Assembly: GCA_037176905.1 (NCBI GenBank)
Contig: JBBBWG010014001.1
Coordinates: 1-64,000 of the forward strand
DNA length: 64,000 bases
DNA from: Azolla pinnata
Taxonomy: Eukaryota; Streptophyta; Polypodiopsida; Salviniales; Salviniaceae
Direction: 5' to 3'
Made by a program: the position numbers and the translations under genes. The notes beneath the pieces are model-generated. The model saw only the letters and a list, made by a program, of their open reading frames with translations, ran no database searches and was not told the DNA's origin. Below, one piece after another: positions 46,201 through 59,069 of this stretch (the first letter of the stretch is position 1; each line of letters begins with the position of its first letter).

Positions 46201-46796
46201 GAACTCATGAACTTAACACTTACAAGTCCAGCACTGACCCACAATTGCGATGCAAACCCTATGGCATTAGCCGAAGTTCGGCTTATAAGTTGTTTTGCAA
46301 GCACTTTTGACCTCTTCAGAAGCTTTCTTGAATCCTCATCTTTGCTCCTTTCCATCCTATTCCTTTTGTCTTCCACCATCTGTTCCTTCAACAACCCAAG
46401 AGTGTCCTCGATACTCTTCTGGGCACCATCTTTCCCAGCAACATTACCCAATTGAAGTTCTGGCCTTCTGTCATCTTCTAGGGTTTCTGAAGTCTCCTCT
46501 GTTTCTAACGGGGGAAGAGCATCCGAATTCATACTGTACCTGAACATAGGAGGATTGTCTCTCCCCCCATCGCTTTCTTCTTTTGGAACAAAACGACTCC
46601 TGACAACCATACATCTTTCCGTCTTCCCGTTCCTCTTCTCCTCCTCGACGAAGCTTTGATTTATGAAAGTACTCATGTGTTGAGACTTACTTCCTCTGTT
46701 TCCATGGATACACAGATGGGCAGGGATCCGCGATGCATATGAATTCACTGACAGAGATGAAGAGCAATAAGCATACCCTGGGAGGAGATTCTCCAT
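43247..46796 (-). CDS. PRC-barrel domain protein, probably plastid-targeted
   Basis: Seven exons on the minus strand, all joining in phase 0, give 406 aa: 46224-46796, 44928-45008, 44622-44696, 44408-44452, 44227-44316, 43990-44091 and 43247-43501. The N-terminus is Ser/Arg-rich without acidic residues for about 45 positions, which suits a chloroplast transit peptide. A Lys/Glu helix and LISRTSANAIGFASQLWVS follow. Two PRC-barrel-like modules follow: FKVVALEVRPSLLSGEADGV (~residue 192) and VGYDLVAEDGNYLGKVRDFS (~244), with YWLDAEEVVEIFSD closing the second. PRC-barrels are small beta domains first described in the photosynthetic reaction centre H subunit and RimM. The role of the plant two-barrel protein is unknown to me. 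The C-terminal 80 residues are Arg/Ser/Glu-rich. Introns 1 and 6 contain tandem duplications. Confidence 0.8.
43660..43980. repeat. Three ~115-bp tandem units in intron 6 of the PRC-barrel gene
   Basis: Units start near 43672, 43777 and 43880. Each carries atttcatcttctggg, caaggcatatata, aacaaatgct and attttagtc-aatgctag with progressive divergence. Confidence 0.7.
45100..46070. repeat. ~150-190-bp degenerate tandem array in intron 1 of the PRC-barrel gene
   Basis: At least six units share tctatatctagttttccacc, atctaggccaacggggaaga, tctacatctacttttccatc and aatctggcaa, then agtaacatgccttaccacat. They recur at about 45170, 45300, 45490, 45680, 45810 and 45930. Confidence 0.8.
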
Positions 46797-48067
46797 TGTT
46801 GCTACACCTTCTGCATAAAAAGCTTCATATATCAGGTGGATTCAGAGAGTCACTGATTCATTCAGTGGCATCACCAAGATGCACACACACAGGCATATAG
46901 ATGCATAGCATACATAGATATGCATGCATGAAATGAATGCAATGGGTGTGTTGCATGCTGATACCATCATTCATATTCCCACTAATCTTCACACGTTTTT
47001 GTTTCATATCCAAATAATGGATCAGCCACCACAACAGCACAGACTTGACATAAGCTGTCTCCAACTTGATTGGGCGATAATCATCTATGAGTCTCTATAG
47101 ATGACATAAGTTGTCTCCAACTTGATTGGGGGATAATCGTCTATGAGTCTCTAAAGACAACATAAGCTGTCCTCAACTTGATGTCTCAACAGAAGTGAAG
47201 TTCTTGGCTTTAAGGCATTTTAGATGGCCTTTTGAGTGTTGTGTTCTTCCGGTGCCAAAAGTTGGCTTTTGGGCTGTGGTGATGATGTCTTTGGGGATTA
47301 AAATAAGCCTTCATATGGACCCTTTGGGCAGCAATAATACGAGCTGTTGCCTCCAAGAAGCAATGTCCTAGCAGTGTATTTCGTATTGCTTGTTTGGCTA
47401 TTGTTTGTTCTGATGCTTGTTTAATAGCATGTACACAATAGTTTGGCCATCCCATCGGCTTATTTCTTAGTTGGGCACAAAACCCAAATTTATCCAAACC
47501 TCGTAGACAAAAAGGCGAAAGCCTACATACCATGACAGAAGTATTCATATGCACAACATACAGAATTCTTGAAAACGCTATACCAATGACTGATTGCACC
47601 ATCTTGAACATTACGTGGCTTCATATGACATTCGTAGGAAAACAAACCTTCCAAAAAGAGGTTTAATGAGCCCCTTCCAATAATACATTTGCCCAAATAG
47701 GTAAGTCACAGAATCAATTCACTTCAAAAATTTGTTTGTTCAATCAATCAATATGCAGTACCAACCAGAAGCACCGCATTGCATTCATTTGCCAGCACAA
47801 CCTTGTGGAAGAGAGAAGATTATAAAGATTTGGCTTTGGGATATAAAATAGAATTGTGTCATGAATGAAAAACAGAGAAAAAGGAAAAAAAAAGCAAGAA
47901 AGGATCTTCAGACACTTATTCTTTCCCTAAAGGCATTTCAATACTAAGCCCTACCTCGCACAAAGCTTCATTATCAAATTCTCTTGGAAAATTCGGTCAT
48001 GTTTAACCCATGATACATATATCGAAGTTGTGTTCGGATACATTATCTGTAACCTGTCCTTTTCTGT
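46797..48067. other. Intergenic; includes a 55-bp triplication
   Basis: Three copies of acataagctgtctccaactt, then gattggg and gataatcatctatgagtctc, lie at about 47047, 47101 and 47158. A 133-codon minus-strand frame at 47210-47611 has no recognisable family or codon signal, and I do not call it. Confidence 0.5.
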
Positions 48068-49704
48068 TCACTTAGCTTTGGGGAGAGCAGCAATATAGTC
48101 AATGGCAGCTTTGCATGAATCAATCTTATCTGCCTCACTGTCAGGAATCTCCACGGAAAATTCCTCTTCAAAAGCCATCACTAATTCAACTGAATCCAGA
48201 CTATCAAGACCAAGATCCTTCTGAAAGTGAGCAACTGGGGTAATCTGTAAGTCCAAACAAAAACACATTTAGAGATGACACACCTTATCCCATTTTGAGA
48301 GTCAATGGCATAGTGAACACAGAACACATTGAGGGAGGATAGCTTGATTGTGTAAGCATTAGTTTTCTAGGGACGGGTGGAACTGCTTTTCAAAATACTT
48401 GATCACACTGCACTCATGCAAACATATAAACATGGAAAGCTCCAGAATAGCCAAGCTTGTTTTACCACCCAAAATATTTCAATGTTCAAGATATTGTTGT
48501 GAATACCCTTTATCATGCACAGTTCTAAAAGTACACCAACATGCACATCATGCGAATACCCTTTATCCAGAATACTTCTCCTACCTAATTGTACATCATG
48601 CGACAAAAATTGCTGAAAATAATTTCAGTTAAGGACAAGTAAGACTAAAGATAAAATATGTTCCACATTTATATTGCAACAGACTCTAAATAAAAAGTGA
48701 TTTGTTATATACAATTTCTCCAATTTGTTTTTGAAAATGCTTTACTTCCTCTGTATTTCTAAACGTGTGTCCCCCTGATCTCCTAAAGTTCCGTTTTTCA
48801 TTGTTGTGCCCCACTAAGACCCTAATACTTAACCCAAACAAAGGGGCCATCTTGGAGTGCTTTCTCCAAGTTAAACTCCCAGAGTACCCAAATACACCAT
48901 GAAACAAGAAGATATATATATATATATTATTACTAGAAACCTAAAGAATGACAATCTCAATGATCATCAGACGATAAATTTCCAAATTTTCGTTCAACAT
49001 TTAAGTAGAAAGTCATGGACATACATTTGATCAGACCAAGTACACAACTTGTTTGATATCAACCTTTAGGTAGAAAGCCATGGACATTCATTTGATCAGA
49101 CCAAGTACACAACTTGTTTGATATGCAACACAAGAAACTATCGAAGTTGTAGTGGTTGTAGCTTCACAAGCATCAACCTTTCGGTGGAAAGCCATGGACA
49201 TACATTTGATCAAAGTACACAACTTGTTTGATATGCAACACGAGAAGCTATCAAAGTTGTAGTGGCCGTAGCTTCACAAGCATGATCCAGGTCATTTACA
49301 TTACAAAAGATTCTCTGACATGCCGTTTCAGATTCAGTTGTATGCAACCAAAAAACCAAAAGCTTTGAGTGGCTTCTAAAACCTATCTCAAGAACCTAGA
49401 AAAGAAAGGCCAACAAAGAACACAAAAACCCTAGAAAACTTCATAACCCAGAGTCTCTGTGTGTGTGTGTGTCTGTGTGTGGAAGAAAGGGGAAGAGTTT
49501 TTAGCTTACCTTGGATGGATCAACCTTCTGGAACTTCTTCAAGACGTTGAGGACACGATCGGTCACATCTTTCTTGTCGAGGAAGGAAGCCTCGGCAGCG
49601 AAAGGGCGCAGGAAGAGAAGGATGGAGTTGCCAGCATCGGCAGGGCGGCGAGGGAGAACAGGGACCCGCAAGCGGCGAAGGAGATGGGAACGAACAGACT
49701 GCAT
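48068..49704 (-). CDS. Mitochondrial acyl carrier protein (mtACP)
   Basis: Two exons, 49510-49704 and 48068-48244, join in phase 0 to 123 aa. ACP carries growing acyl chains on a 4'-phosphopantetheine arm in mitochondrial fatty acid synthesis (lipoate precursor), and a form is also a subunit of respiratory complex I. The N-terminal 40 residues are Arg-rich without acidic residues except one Asp ([20 protein letters not shown]), a typical mitochondrial presequence. Mature features are [39 protein letters not shown] with the pantetheine Ser in DSL, and [15 protein letters not shown]. Length and intron position, right before the helix II segment, suit plant mtACPs. A longer in-frame ATG exists upstream (49791), but the internal one gives the proper presequence. 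Confidence 0.93.
48985..49290. repeat. Three tandem copies (62-120 bp spacing) in the mtACP intron
   Basis: Repeated blocks aagccatggacatacatttg, atcagaccaagtacacaact and tgtttgatatgcaacac occur near 49010, 49075 and 49190. The last two also share gttgtagtgg and gtagcttcacaagcat. Confidence 0.8.
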
Positions 49705-51372
49705 TGCTCTGTTTTCTGTCGCTCTCTGCTTCTGCTTCTGTTTTTCTCTGTTTTTCTCTGTTCTCTGTTTCTCCTTCAGAACAGAGAACAAAACCCTAAA
49801 ACTCCGAGGCTTTAGAAATTACAGAAATGCCCTCCTGCTTCTCATTGTTTTCTTGTCTCAATTTTTCCTGTTTTTGTGATCTCGAAGATCACACACTTGT
49901 TTGGATTATTGGCCATGATCCATCAGAGCTTCCATCTCATTCCCCGATCCCGAATCGATCGGCTTCAGGAATTAGATCCCGAATCGATCGGCTTCAGGAA
50001 TTAGATCCCGAATCGATCGCCTTCAATGTATGTGCTTCAGCCGAATCGATCGCCTTATTCCGTATGATGTTCCGTATGATGTGTCCTATGGAACTGAATC
50101 GATGTTAATTCGCTGCATTTGGTTCTCCTCGAGTAATACGCTCTGAAATGAGCGTTTTGTCTGCATGCATCGATGGAATGCTTTGATGAAATGGGAGGGG
50201 GCTCATCTGCACAAATACAAGATGAATGAATCTGAAGGCCCAATCTGCTACACGCAGAGAGAGGCTAGCAAACGGATTCGAATGCCATGTATATCATGAG
50301 ATTGAGGTCCATTGGATCCCCAAGGAATGCTATCTGATGCATCCAAATACGATGAAACTGGACATGATTGTGAAATTGTCTTGAAGACTCACAATTTCAG
50401 CTTCTTTCCAACTCACAATTTCAGCCGTGTATCCAGTAGTTGCGGACATTTATGAACAGTTGAGCACATCTGACTTGCAATTTTCGATCGTGTATCCAAT
50501 AATTGTGGGGTCAGTTGCGCTTGATTTGAAGGACAAGTTGAGCACATCTAACTCACAACTTCGAGCATATATCCCGATAATCGATGAGCATGATCATTGA
50601 AGGGTATGTTGGATCACAAACAGATACAAGGATTTTGATTTCAAACATGATACTTTACCTTCCATGGCTTTGGGTATTTCATATATGTTATGAACTCATG
50701 CATGTGATGAGTCATAGTAGTAACTAATGCTTGACTAGAGTCATACTATACCTATCTTGGTCTTGAGCTTTAGTTAATAAGTCATGATGCAAATAGTATG
50801 CATGTCATGTATCTTGAATCATTTTGGTATTCTAAGAAGAGCATATAGCCTATGAGCTCTATCTTGAAATTGATATGCTAATTAGTGATCTGGCTTAACA
50901 TCTAATCACTCTTTGATCTTGCTTAATAGTCTACAATCAGTCTATTCTAACAATATACGATTCGCTTGCCGCAATCCAACAGAATATTAGAAACTCAGGC
51001 CTGAATACATATGCTACATTGGTATTTCATTTCATATAAGATTTTGCCTGTAATCCCACAGAAGCACATCCACATAGCCTGAATACAGACAGACATATAC
51101 ATGTAAATGCATGCTGCTTACCATTGGCCAAAATGATCAGGTATTATGTAAACACACTGCTTGCATCCTCTAGACTCTGAGCAAATTTGTGCAGGTTAAG
51201 CAGCAAATCAATCAGGACGGGAAAATACATCGCTTCTGATATAAATCTCTTCGAACAAGATACACTGCTTTGCATTTGCATACATGGAAACAATTAAGAA
51301 AGAAATCCAGCAAAAATTGTGCAAGCCAAACAGCAAATTAGTAAGGGAAAATACATTACATCACTTCCGATT
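49705..51372. other. Intergenic between mtACP and serine racemase; no gene recognised
   Basis: A short tandem block (gaatcgatcggcttcaggaattagatccc-like, about 29 bp, three copies) lies at 49953-50030. Two copies of a cacaatttcag/ggttgagcacatctgac-like block lie at about 50390-50560. The rest has no visible coding or RNA gene. Confidence 0.45.
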
Positions 51373-54300
51373 TTAATCTCTTTCGAAGAAGCTAGCTAAT
51401 GCGGTGAGATCAACGTTACCCCCCGAAAGAACGATTCCAACATGTTGAAGGCCGCCTCCGGATGCTTTGAGCTGAAATTGTGCAGACAGAGCTGCGGCTA
51501 GACCCACGGCCCCGCTTGGCTCCACGACCACTTTCAGCCTCTCGTAACACATCCTCATGGCATTCACAATCTCTTCTTCTTTGACAGTTATCACAGCATC
51601 TACCATGTCACGAACAACCGGCCTGATAAAAAAATGTATACAGTCTAGGCTAGATAGAACACAAGTCATAGCTATATCTATATATATAGATATAGATATA
51701 GATATAGATATAGATATAGATATAGATATAGATATAGATATAGATAGATAGATAGATATGCTCAACCATTGCCCTTCATAAAGCACTAAGATGACTACAT
51801 AGGCTATAGTTTTAGGTGTTTGTGAGATATTTTCAGGGAGAGATGAAAGCACTGAAATGGATGCGTAGTTTAGGGTTAAAAACACACGCATGGAGGTTCT
51901 TGAAGCGTTGAAATGGCTATATGGTTTGGGCTCACAAAAGGATAAAAACCGCTCAAATTGCTATATAATCTAGGGTTTAGGGTTCAAAGCACAACCACAA
52001 AATGTCCAAGGCTATATATGGTTTAGGATTTGGGGTTCAAATCACAAATCCTGGATGCATAAATTTTGTTAGAAAAACCTAGTTCTCGATCATTCAGCAT
52101 TAACATCATGCATGTCAGAGAAGTAGAAAAATGGCTTCTTTGAACTAGTTATACCCTTACATAACCATTGGTGGCCTATAAGGTGAATAACTAGAAACAC
52201 CAACCCCTAACCCTAAACCCTAAGAACATCTTGCATCACATACCATGTTAACGATCCTAAGGATGCCCGCAAACCGTCAGCGATGGTATTGTTGTAAGGC
52301 AATGTTATGAGCCTGCCAGCAGCTTTGGATTGAGCAGCATCATCAGCACCTTTGGGCTCCGCTGCAAACACCTGCAGATCAGGTTTCAGCGCTTTTCCCG
52401 CAAGTGTAATGCCAGATATCAAGCCGCCACCTGCACATATATGTGAGAGCGGCAAGGATTCAACAATACAGCAATTAAATTGTTAAAACTAACACAGAAT
52501 GGAATAGAATAGACTTTGTAATTGCCCACAAGGAGCTCACAGAACCCCATTAGATGTTGAGTGTAACCAATCCAAATATGCATGCATTGCATATATTCAT
52601 ATTATGCTGCCTCAACACTTAGACAAAGTTCAACAACTAACTCGTGTGAATAATGCTAGGGGGCTTGTGTCAGTAGCCAAGGTTGTAAAATATGGTTGGA
52701 CACACTGTAGAATTTTCTTTCTTTTTTTACCTTGTATTGGGCCCAACTAATGTACTACTCCAAGTTTGACACTTTAGCATCTTGTCACTTCATCCTTTCT
52801 GCCAATCCTCGATGATCACATGCTTCATGGCCACCATCTGGGAGCTTTGATAGAGCTTCTACTCCCAATCTTTTCAATCATTTCTTGATTAAGGAATCCA
52901 TCTAGATGAGAAGAATATTGCTCTTATTATTTTCTTGGAATTATATCATATATGGCACCTCTACAGGCCAAACACCTGTTTCTAATATCATGCCTGGATA
53001 GTGTATTGGAGATTTACGTCCCACTTGGCTACATTAGAACAAGTTTTTGAATTCTCTCCTTCAGTCCATGCACTAAGTGAGATAATGCCACCCCAAGCCT
53101 CCACTCCAAGCAACAGAGCGACAAGTTACCCTAGAATATAGACATTCTACGCATATGTGACTCAAGAATATAAAGATCCACTTCGAATTCATGCAGACTT
53201 GTTGATACAATGGTTTGCTTTTACACATTTACTCGGAATGATGATAGCATCAAGTAAAATTCACATCAAATTCATGCACACTTTGATGATTTGAGATCAT
53301 TTCTATAGTGCATATTGGATACCATAAAGCAGAAATTGGCATTGATTCATGCACATGTGATAATTCAATGAATTCTTTACCACTTATGGGGACAATGATG
53401 GCATCAAGTTGAGGTGCCTGCTGAAGTAATTCCAAAACAATAGTTCCCTGACCACTACAAAACCACAATACATGCAACAAAGTGAGGAACCACGCCAAGA
53501 AAAAACAGAAATAAAGCAAAATACCAATCTAATTTACCATGATCCTTCAAAATGATACTCTACTTGGCCATGGATCACAGAATTGACCCCTCAACTTTGC
53601 ACAAGTTCATTAAATATGCCACAAGAAGTCAGTTGATTCATAATGGAAACAGACACCCAGTACATAACTGACTTCTTGTGGCATATTTGAATCATAATGC
53701 ACAAGTTTACAAAAAACCCAGTACAAAACTGAAGCAGAAATAAGTTACACGGAAACTGATCAAAATCCATGATTCTAGTGATGAAATAAAAATATCTGGC
53801 TCCATTTCTTATTGTTGCAAACGACTAAACAAAACCTGGTAATGCTAAAGATGTGAACGAAAAAATAGTAAACATAGTAAATAGTCTAGGCATTTCAATA
53901 GCCATTCCACCTAATTGATCCAAATAAAGAGTACGAGTTCGATCATATAAATAGTTTAAAAACCCAGAATTCGTAAGATTGTCCTTCAAGCTTGCTCAAA
54001 ATTTCAATTGAGTTCGAATATTTGAAAAAATCACGAACAAAAATGGGCTTCATAAAACTGATAAAAAAAATGCATCACTATAATCAAGAGGTTTAGGAAC
54101 TGAGTTCTCTAACATTAACATGACTATCATACAGAAATGACAAACAAAAATTGATAAAAAATGCACCATCCAGAGAAAAAGATTTAGATACATAAGGATA
54201 TAGAATTCCCTTGCACTATAACACAGCCATCACATAAAAAAAAATAGCTGACAGGAATCGGTCAGAAAGTCCACTGTTCCAGTAAAAAGGTTTAGATGCA

Positions 54301-55635
54301 TAAGGATATTGAATTCCCTTGCCTTATAACGCGAGCATCATTGAAAGGATGGATCATCGTAGCACCAGTTTGTTCTTGCACATCACGCGCCACGTTTTCT
54401 CTTGATTCAAGTGTCGGTTCAGAAAAGGAGATCTTTCCTCCATATCGTTTTACATTCTCAACCTTACATTTCGGGGCATTTTTGGGCATCACAATATATG
54501 AAGGAATGTTCCTCATCTTTGCAGCCAAAGCTACAGCCCCAGCATGGTTCCCACTGGTAATAATAAAACCACTAATATATCAATTTGACCACTTTTCAAA
54601 AGCATAGCCAATATAAATCTTGAATATGGACATGAAAAACAATGTGAATTTGCAAAGGCTACTCTATCACATATTTTAAACCATTTTTATGTGTGTGGAA
54701 TGTGAAGCGATGAATATGAAAAAAATCATGTGAAGTTGTAAGGTATTCTCAAATACTTCAGACCCATTCTAATGTGTGAAACCTTGAAGCAATGAACCAT
54801 GTGAAGTTGTAAAGGTTTCTCCCTCACATGCTTAAACTCATTCTAGTGGTGTGGAAACTTGAAACAATGAGTTGACGTTTTAACCTGCTGTGTGTGAGGA
54901 CACCATTGCTCGCTTCTCTCTCAGAGAGAGAGGAAATAGCATTCAAAGCTCCCCTGAACTTGAAAGCTCCTCTGCAAATACACTGAAGATTTGACAAAAG
55001 AAGAAAATCCGTGAAGCAAAGGATTGAATTGTATGACGTGAATGTACACATGTATACAACTAGCAACTACATCATACAGAAAAAACCATACATATATGAT
55101 TAACAATGCCAAAACAAAATGCAAGGTATACATACATACAATGTACATGTAAAGCACTCAACACTCATTCATTTGCTGTAGATACAGGCATCCATATAGA
55201 TACCTTCGTTGATGCTTGCACACGTAGATAAATAGATAGATACAAACAAACGTACATAAACACATCCACAGGGAGCATAGAGGTAACCATACATAAACGC
55301 ATAAGTGCATCCATACCTAAATAAATCTCAGACACATACATATATTCTCATTCATAAAGACACATACACTATATACATAAATCTTCATGCACATTCATTT
55401 CATTTACACAAGAACATGCACGTTCACACAGGCAGGGCACCAAGCTTAAAAGTTTTATGTATGTCTAGTACACTAACCCCTTTTGGAAGTTTTCACATTT
55501 GAAATACAGGTTCCTTCCTGAGAGATCATCGAGGGAGGAGGAAGTTAGCAATGGAGTGATGTGAGCAAATGAGAGAATCCTTTCTTGTGCCTCCTCAATG
55601 GACTGTAAGGATGCTGCATACGTTGTTTTCTCCAT
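51373..55635 (-). CDS. Serine racemase (PLP-dependent, fold type II)
   Basis: Six exons on the minus strand, 55478-55635, 54885-54971, 54323-54553, 53381-53454, 52244-52430 and 51373-51622, join to 328 aa. Plant serine racemase interconverts L- and D-serine and also dehydrates serine to pyruvate, using PLP and usually Mg2+. Marks in order are the PLP-lysine region ([16 protein letters not shown], about residue 53, Schiff-base Lys in FKFRGA), [30 protein letters not shown], the phosphate loop [16 protein letters not shown] (~207), [17 protein letters not shown] (metal site), [14 protein letters not shown] and [13 protein letters not shown]. All are intact. Length equals the family norm. Intron 3 appears to use a GC donor (ATAAG|gcaagg). 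Intron 5 holds a (tataga)n microsatellite. It is likely cytosolic, as no targeting peptide is visible. Confidence 0.95.
51675..51760. repeat. (tataga)n microsatellite in the serine racemase gene
   Basis: About thirteen copies of tatagata-type hexamer with flanking atag tetramers lie in intron 5. This creates a spurious Ile/Ser repeat frame. Confidence 0.9.
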
Positions 55636-56892
55636 AGATCTGTCTCTCTCTCAATCCTTCCGAAACAACGCAGCACTCTATTTCTGAAGTCTTTCTATTT
55701 TATTGCAATATCCAAAACAAATCCACACACTAACAGCTTTGGGAGGCGGAGAGAAAGATTTAGAGCTTTTCTGTTCAAATTCCTCAGAGTTGGGGCATGA
55801 CACCAGGCAAACTTCCGAAACCTACCTGACTCTAACATGAGATATATTAGATATCTTGCTTTTGAATACTATCAAAGTGCTTAACGATAAGGAAATGCTT
55901 CTGAAATTTGTATGAGTGAACCAAACCTTCCCACTGTTATCTACCTATCAAGGATAATGTGCTCTTAAGACTAACCAATGCATTAGTTTGGATGACTTTG
56001 GCATCCCTAAGCAGTGCATTTCTACACCAATCCATATGGCAATTTATACACTTGTTTTGCATTGGATCATCCATAATCCCCTTGCGTTTAGCACACAAAT
56101 TATCGGAAAGGTTTATACATTCATTGCATTCGATGCTATCATTACACAGCCCACCATCACATTAGGAAGTTGCTGAGATAAACTGATATTTGTGGACCAT
56201 TCCTTATTTTCACCAAATCCTTCAATGTCGATTGCCACTAACGCATTGCTATTTCAAAAAGTTGTACTCTTTCAATAAATTTTGCATACAAAGTAAGACT
56301 TTTTCTTGAACCATGTATAGTCTGTGTATTCACAAATGCATTCTTGACTGTAGCCAAACAAAAAAACATGGAATCAAATTGAAATGACTTCTGATGTGCC
56401 TATTCTTCATGGGATAATTCTAATCGATCGCCTTCCATCGAGCCAATCTCCTTAATTAAAACTATTAATCAGATCTCTGAAACTTGCATAAGCATCCCAA
56501 CTACATGAACATAGCATGGAACATCAATACCACGCTCAATGGAAAACAAGAATGAAAAAGAATAGAAGAGAGCTCTCACAAATATTTGCTTTGCATAAAA
56601 TATGTCGCTCATTGTCGTCTTCCACCAAAAAAGAATAACAGTAAAATGGCTACGAAATCTATAGTACAAAGATTATTGTTTTCGTATTCTGACAGTGTGG
56701 GCCTCTAGGGGGGCATGCCTCTTACAAGTCATGTACCTTCTCAATAATAGCTGGCTTATGATACAAAAATCTCACAAGCATCAATATTTGTATGATATAG
56801 ATATATAATTACATCAATACATCAATACATATTAAATATACATATATATAGCTTACAATCAATCGATCAAATCGATTGCAAAATATAGAATG
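55636..56892. other. Intergenic upstream of serine racemase; no gene recognised
   Basis: The first part should hold the serine racemase promoter. I see no clear TATA box or repeat, and short frames near 55960-56170 have no family support. Confidence 0.4.
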
Positions 56893-57774
56893 TTAGTACC
56901 ATGGTCTAACTGCCTTGCCAGTAGTTTTGGTTGATGTATCTGGCTGCAGACAGATAGACAGATGAAAACATGTCATAAAATAAGCACAGAGATCCAAAAG
57001 AGTAGGGTCATAAAACGTTTATATGAACATTTTAGTGCTCACCTGTTTCACACCTTTAAAGAGACGGCTACGGGGCAGGTTCTTTATCTTATCGATGATC
57101 CGATTCCTTGATTTCGCATTTCTGCGGCTTTCATCACTGTCTGGTGTGCTTGGCTCCAGCAGTTCTTGTTTCTTTACATTCACATCAAGCGTTTTGCTTT
57201 GTACGATCTCGTTGCACTGCTCGTGGAGCATGATTCCTTTATTGAGGGAAGGAGAACATGCATCCTCAGGTTTCACCTCTTCATCCTGGGGATATGAAGG
57301 ATTGTGGGTAGAGCTCAGGTCTTCGGCTACTCTAACAAATTCCTCCGAGATTGATGCAAATGGCCGCTCATATTCTTCGATGGATGTGGATGCAAATGGA
57401 CGCTTATGTTCTGCAGACACAGTGCGTTGGGATTGAGCTGAGCCAGACGATGAAGCTTGGCCCTCAAATGGTGATGTAGAAGCTCTGAAACCCTGCTTTA
57501 ACGATGAAAGCAGAGCCTTCTCCAATTCTTTCCTAACATCCTCCAGAGGTTCATGTGGTTTCCTTGTGACTTCCGTGGACAATAATGATCGTGGTGTAAC
57601 AGTATTCTCTATCGGCGACTTGGAATGATCATGGGAAAAGCTAACCGCTCTAGCTTTCGGTACATTAGTCTTCACAGAGATATCCTTTTTCTCCACTTGT
57701 ATCTCATAGCTTTGTTCATCATTGTCTGAATTGTAAGGGTCAGCAATATTAACTCACACAACAGAGAGCTCATG

Positions 57775-57824
<50 letters not shown>

Positions 57825-59069
57825 CAATGTAGTTCAATTATGATCTACGAGACCAAAAAAGTAAACGTTTTCATGTGTTACATGTGGAAATGAGAATCTA
57901 TTGCAGAGTGAGAGACAGGGACAGAGAACAGAGTTAGTAAATAAAATGAGTCGATTTGTGGAAGATTGATATGCCATCTCTTATAGCTACAAAGGAAAAG
58001 CATAAGACCAGCTGACATCTTCGGCCAACTACTTACCAGGAGCAGATGGAATTGCACGAGGCCTGATTGTTGATTTCGGTTGAGCAGTTCCAAACAATGT
58101 TGAGGGTTCATTGGTCAATTCTACAGGATAAAATGTACACATACATTAAGCAAATGCGTTTGCTCTTTCAAGTATGTTTCAAAGATTTGAGTAGAGGAAA
58201 TGTTTTTAAAGTTGAATCTGAATAGAATGTCTGGCATTAGATGATTGTTTGATAAATCATTTGGATTTGAATCAAGCGCTTGATGTCTAATTGCTTGCAA
58301 TTATAGCAAGAAAAACTCTAAATCCTCGTCATAAAACTCCAAACTTATATTATTTATTAGCAAGCCCTAAACCTCAATGTAAGCAATAAATCCCTAAACC
58401 TACATGATTAGCAAATCTCGTTAAGCTGCCATCAATGAGGGAAAAATGCACTTATCTAGAGCTTTATCCGGCAGCTTTCCAGCCTTACTAAAACCCATAA
58501 AGAAGACGTTCTTAGGTGCAATTCTTACTAGCAAACACCATTACGTGATAATCACTGCCAAAGAAAGTTTAAGAATGTTTGAGTTCCAGATTCAAACCTC
58601 TCAGCCTCACCGACGCACGAGACCGAACTTCTCGTTGTTCTCCTGCATGAGATCAATCCGTTCAATCTATCATGAACATGAAATGATAACAAAGTGCTGT
58701 CCTTCATAATCATTAATCGACATGCATAAAGGTTTTTACCACTTAAGATGAGGGGATTGTACACATACCGAATCAATCCGAGATGCATAACAAAAAATAA
58801 AAAATCAGAAGCGCACTGTGCTTTTTTAGATAGTTTGGATCAGTTAAAAATTTTATAATTTTGCCAATTAATACTAAGAAACATTAAGATCGTCAAAAAA
58901 TTACAGCTCTTTATAAGATTACAGCTAAGGCTCATTAGGATGAGGAACTCTTTGACATGCTCTCTTCTCCGATAATTTTAATATGGCATGGAGAAGTAAG
59001 TGATAAGGCAGCTGAAAGATTGACATAAAAAGAGAGAATTTATAACCTTGATCGAGTATGGAAAGGCAT
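56893..59069 (-). CDS. Unrecognised Ser/Glu-rich protein, five-exon model
   Basis: I do not recognise this gene. Exons 59047-59069, 58611-58642, 58037-58120, 57043-57725 and 56893-56943 join in frame to 290 aa with good gt/ag sites. From the N-terminus it shows a short Arg/Ser-rich part, FGTAQPKSTIRPRAIPSAPD, then a long hydrophilic Ser/Glu region. That region has a short amphipathic helix (EDVRKELEKALLSSLKQGF) and an imperfect repeat (KRPFASTSIEEYERPFASIS). A basic patch (SRRNAKSRNRIIDKIKNLPR) follows, and the end is GKAVRPWY. No membrane segment or known domain is seen. It is probably intrinsically disordered, perhaps nuclear. The first exon is the weakest part; the frame is open further upstream and 5' UTR exons may lie at 59230-59470. 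Confidence 0.6.
57777..57822. repeat. (ga)n microsatellite in an intron of the unrecognised gene
   Basis: A nearly perfect run of about 22 ga dinucleotides lies on the plus strand. Confidence 0.95.

Noticed and set aside
47210-47611. 133-codon minus-strand frame
   Set aside because: No recognisable motif, no splice context and no upstream promoter signal. It is probably chance.
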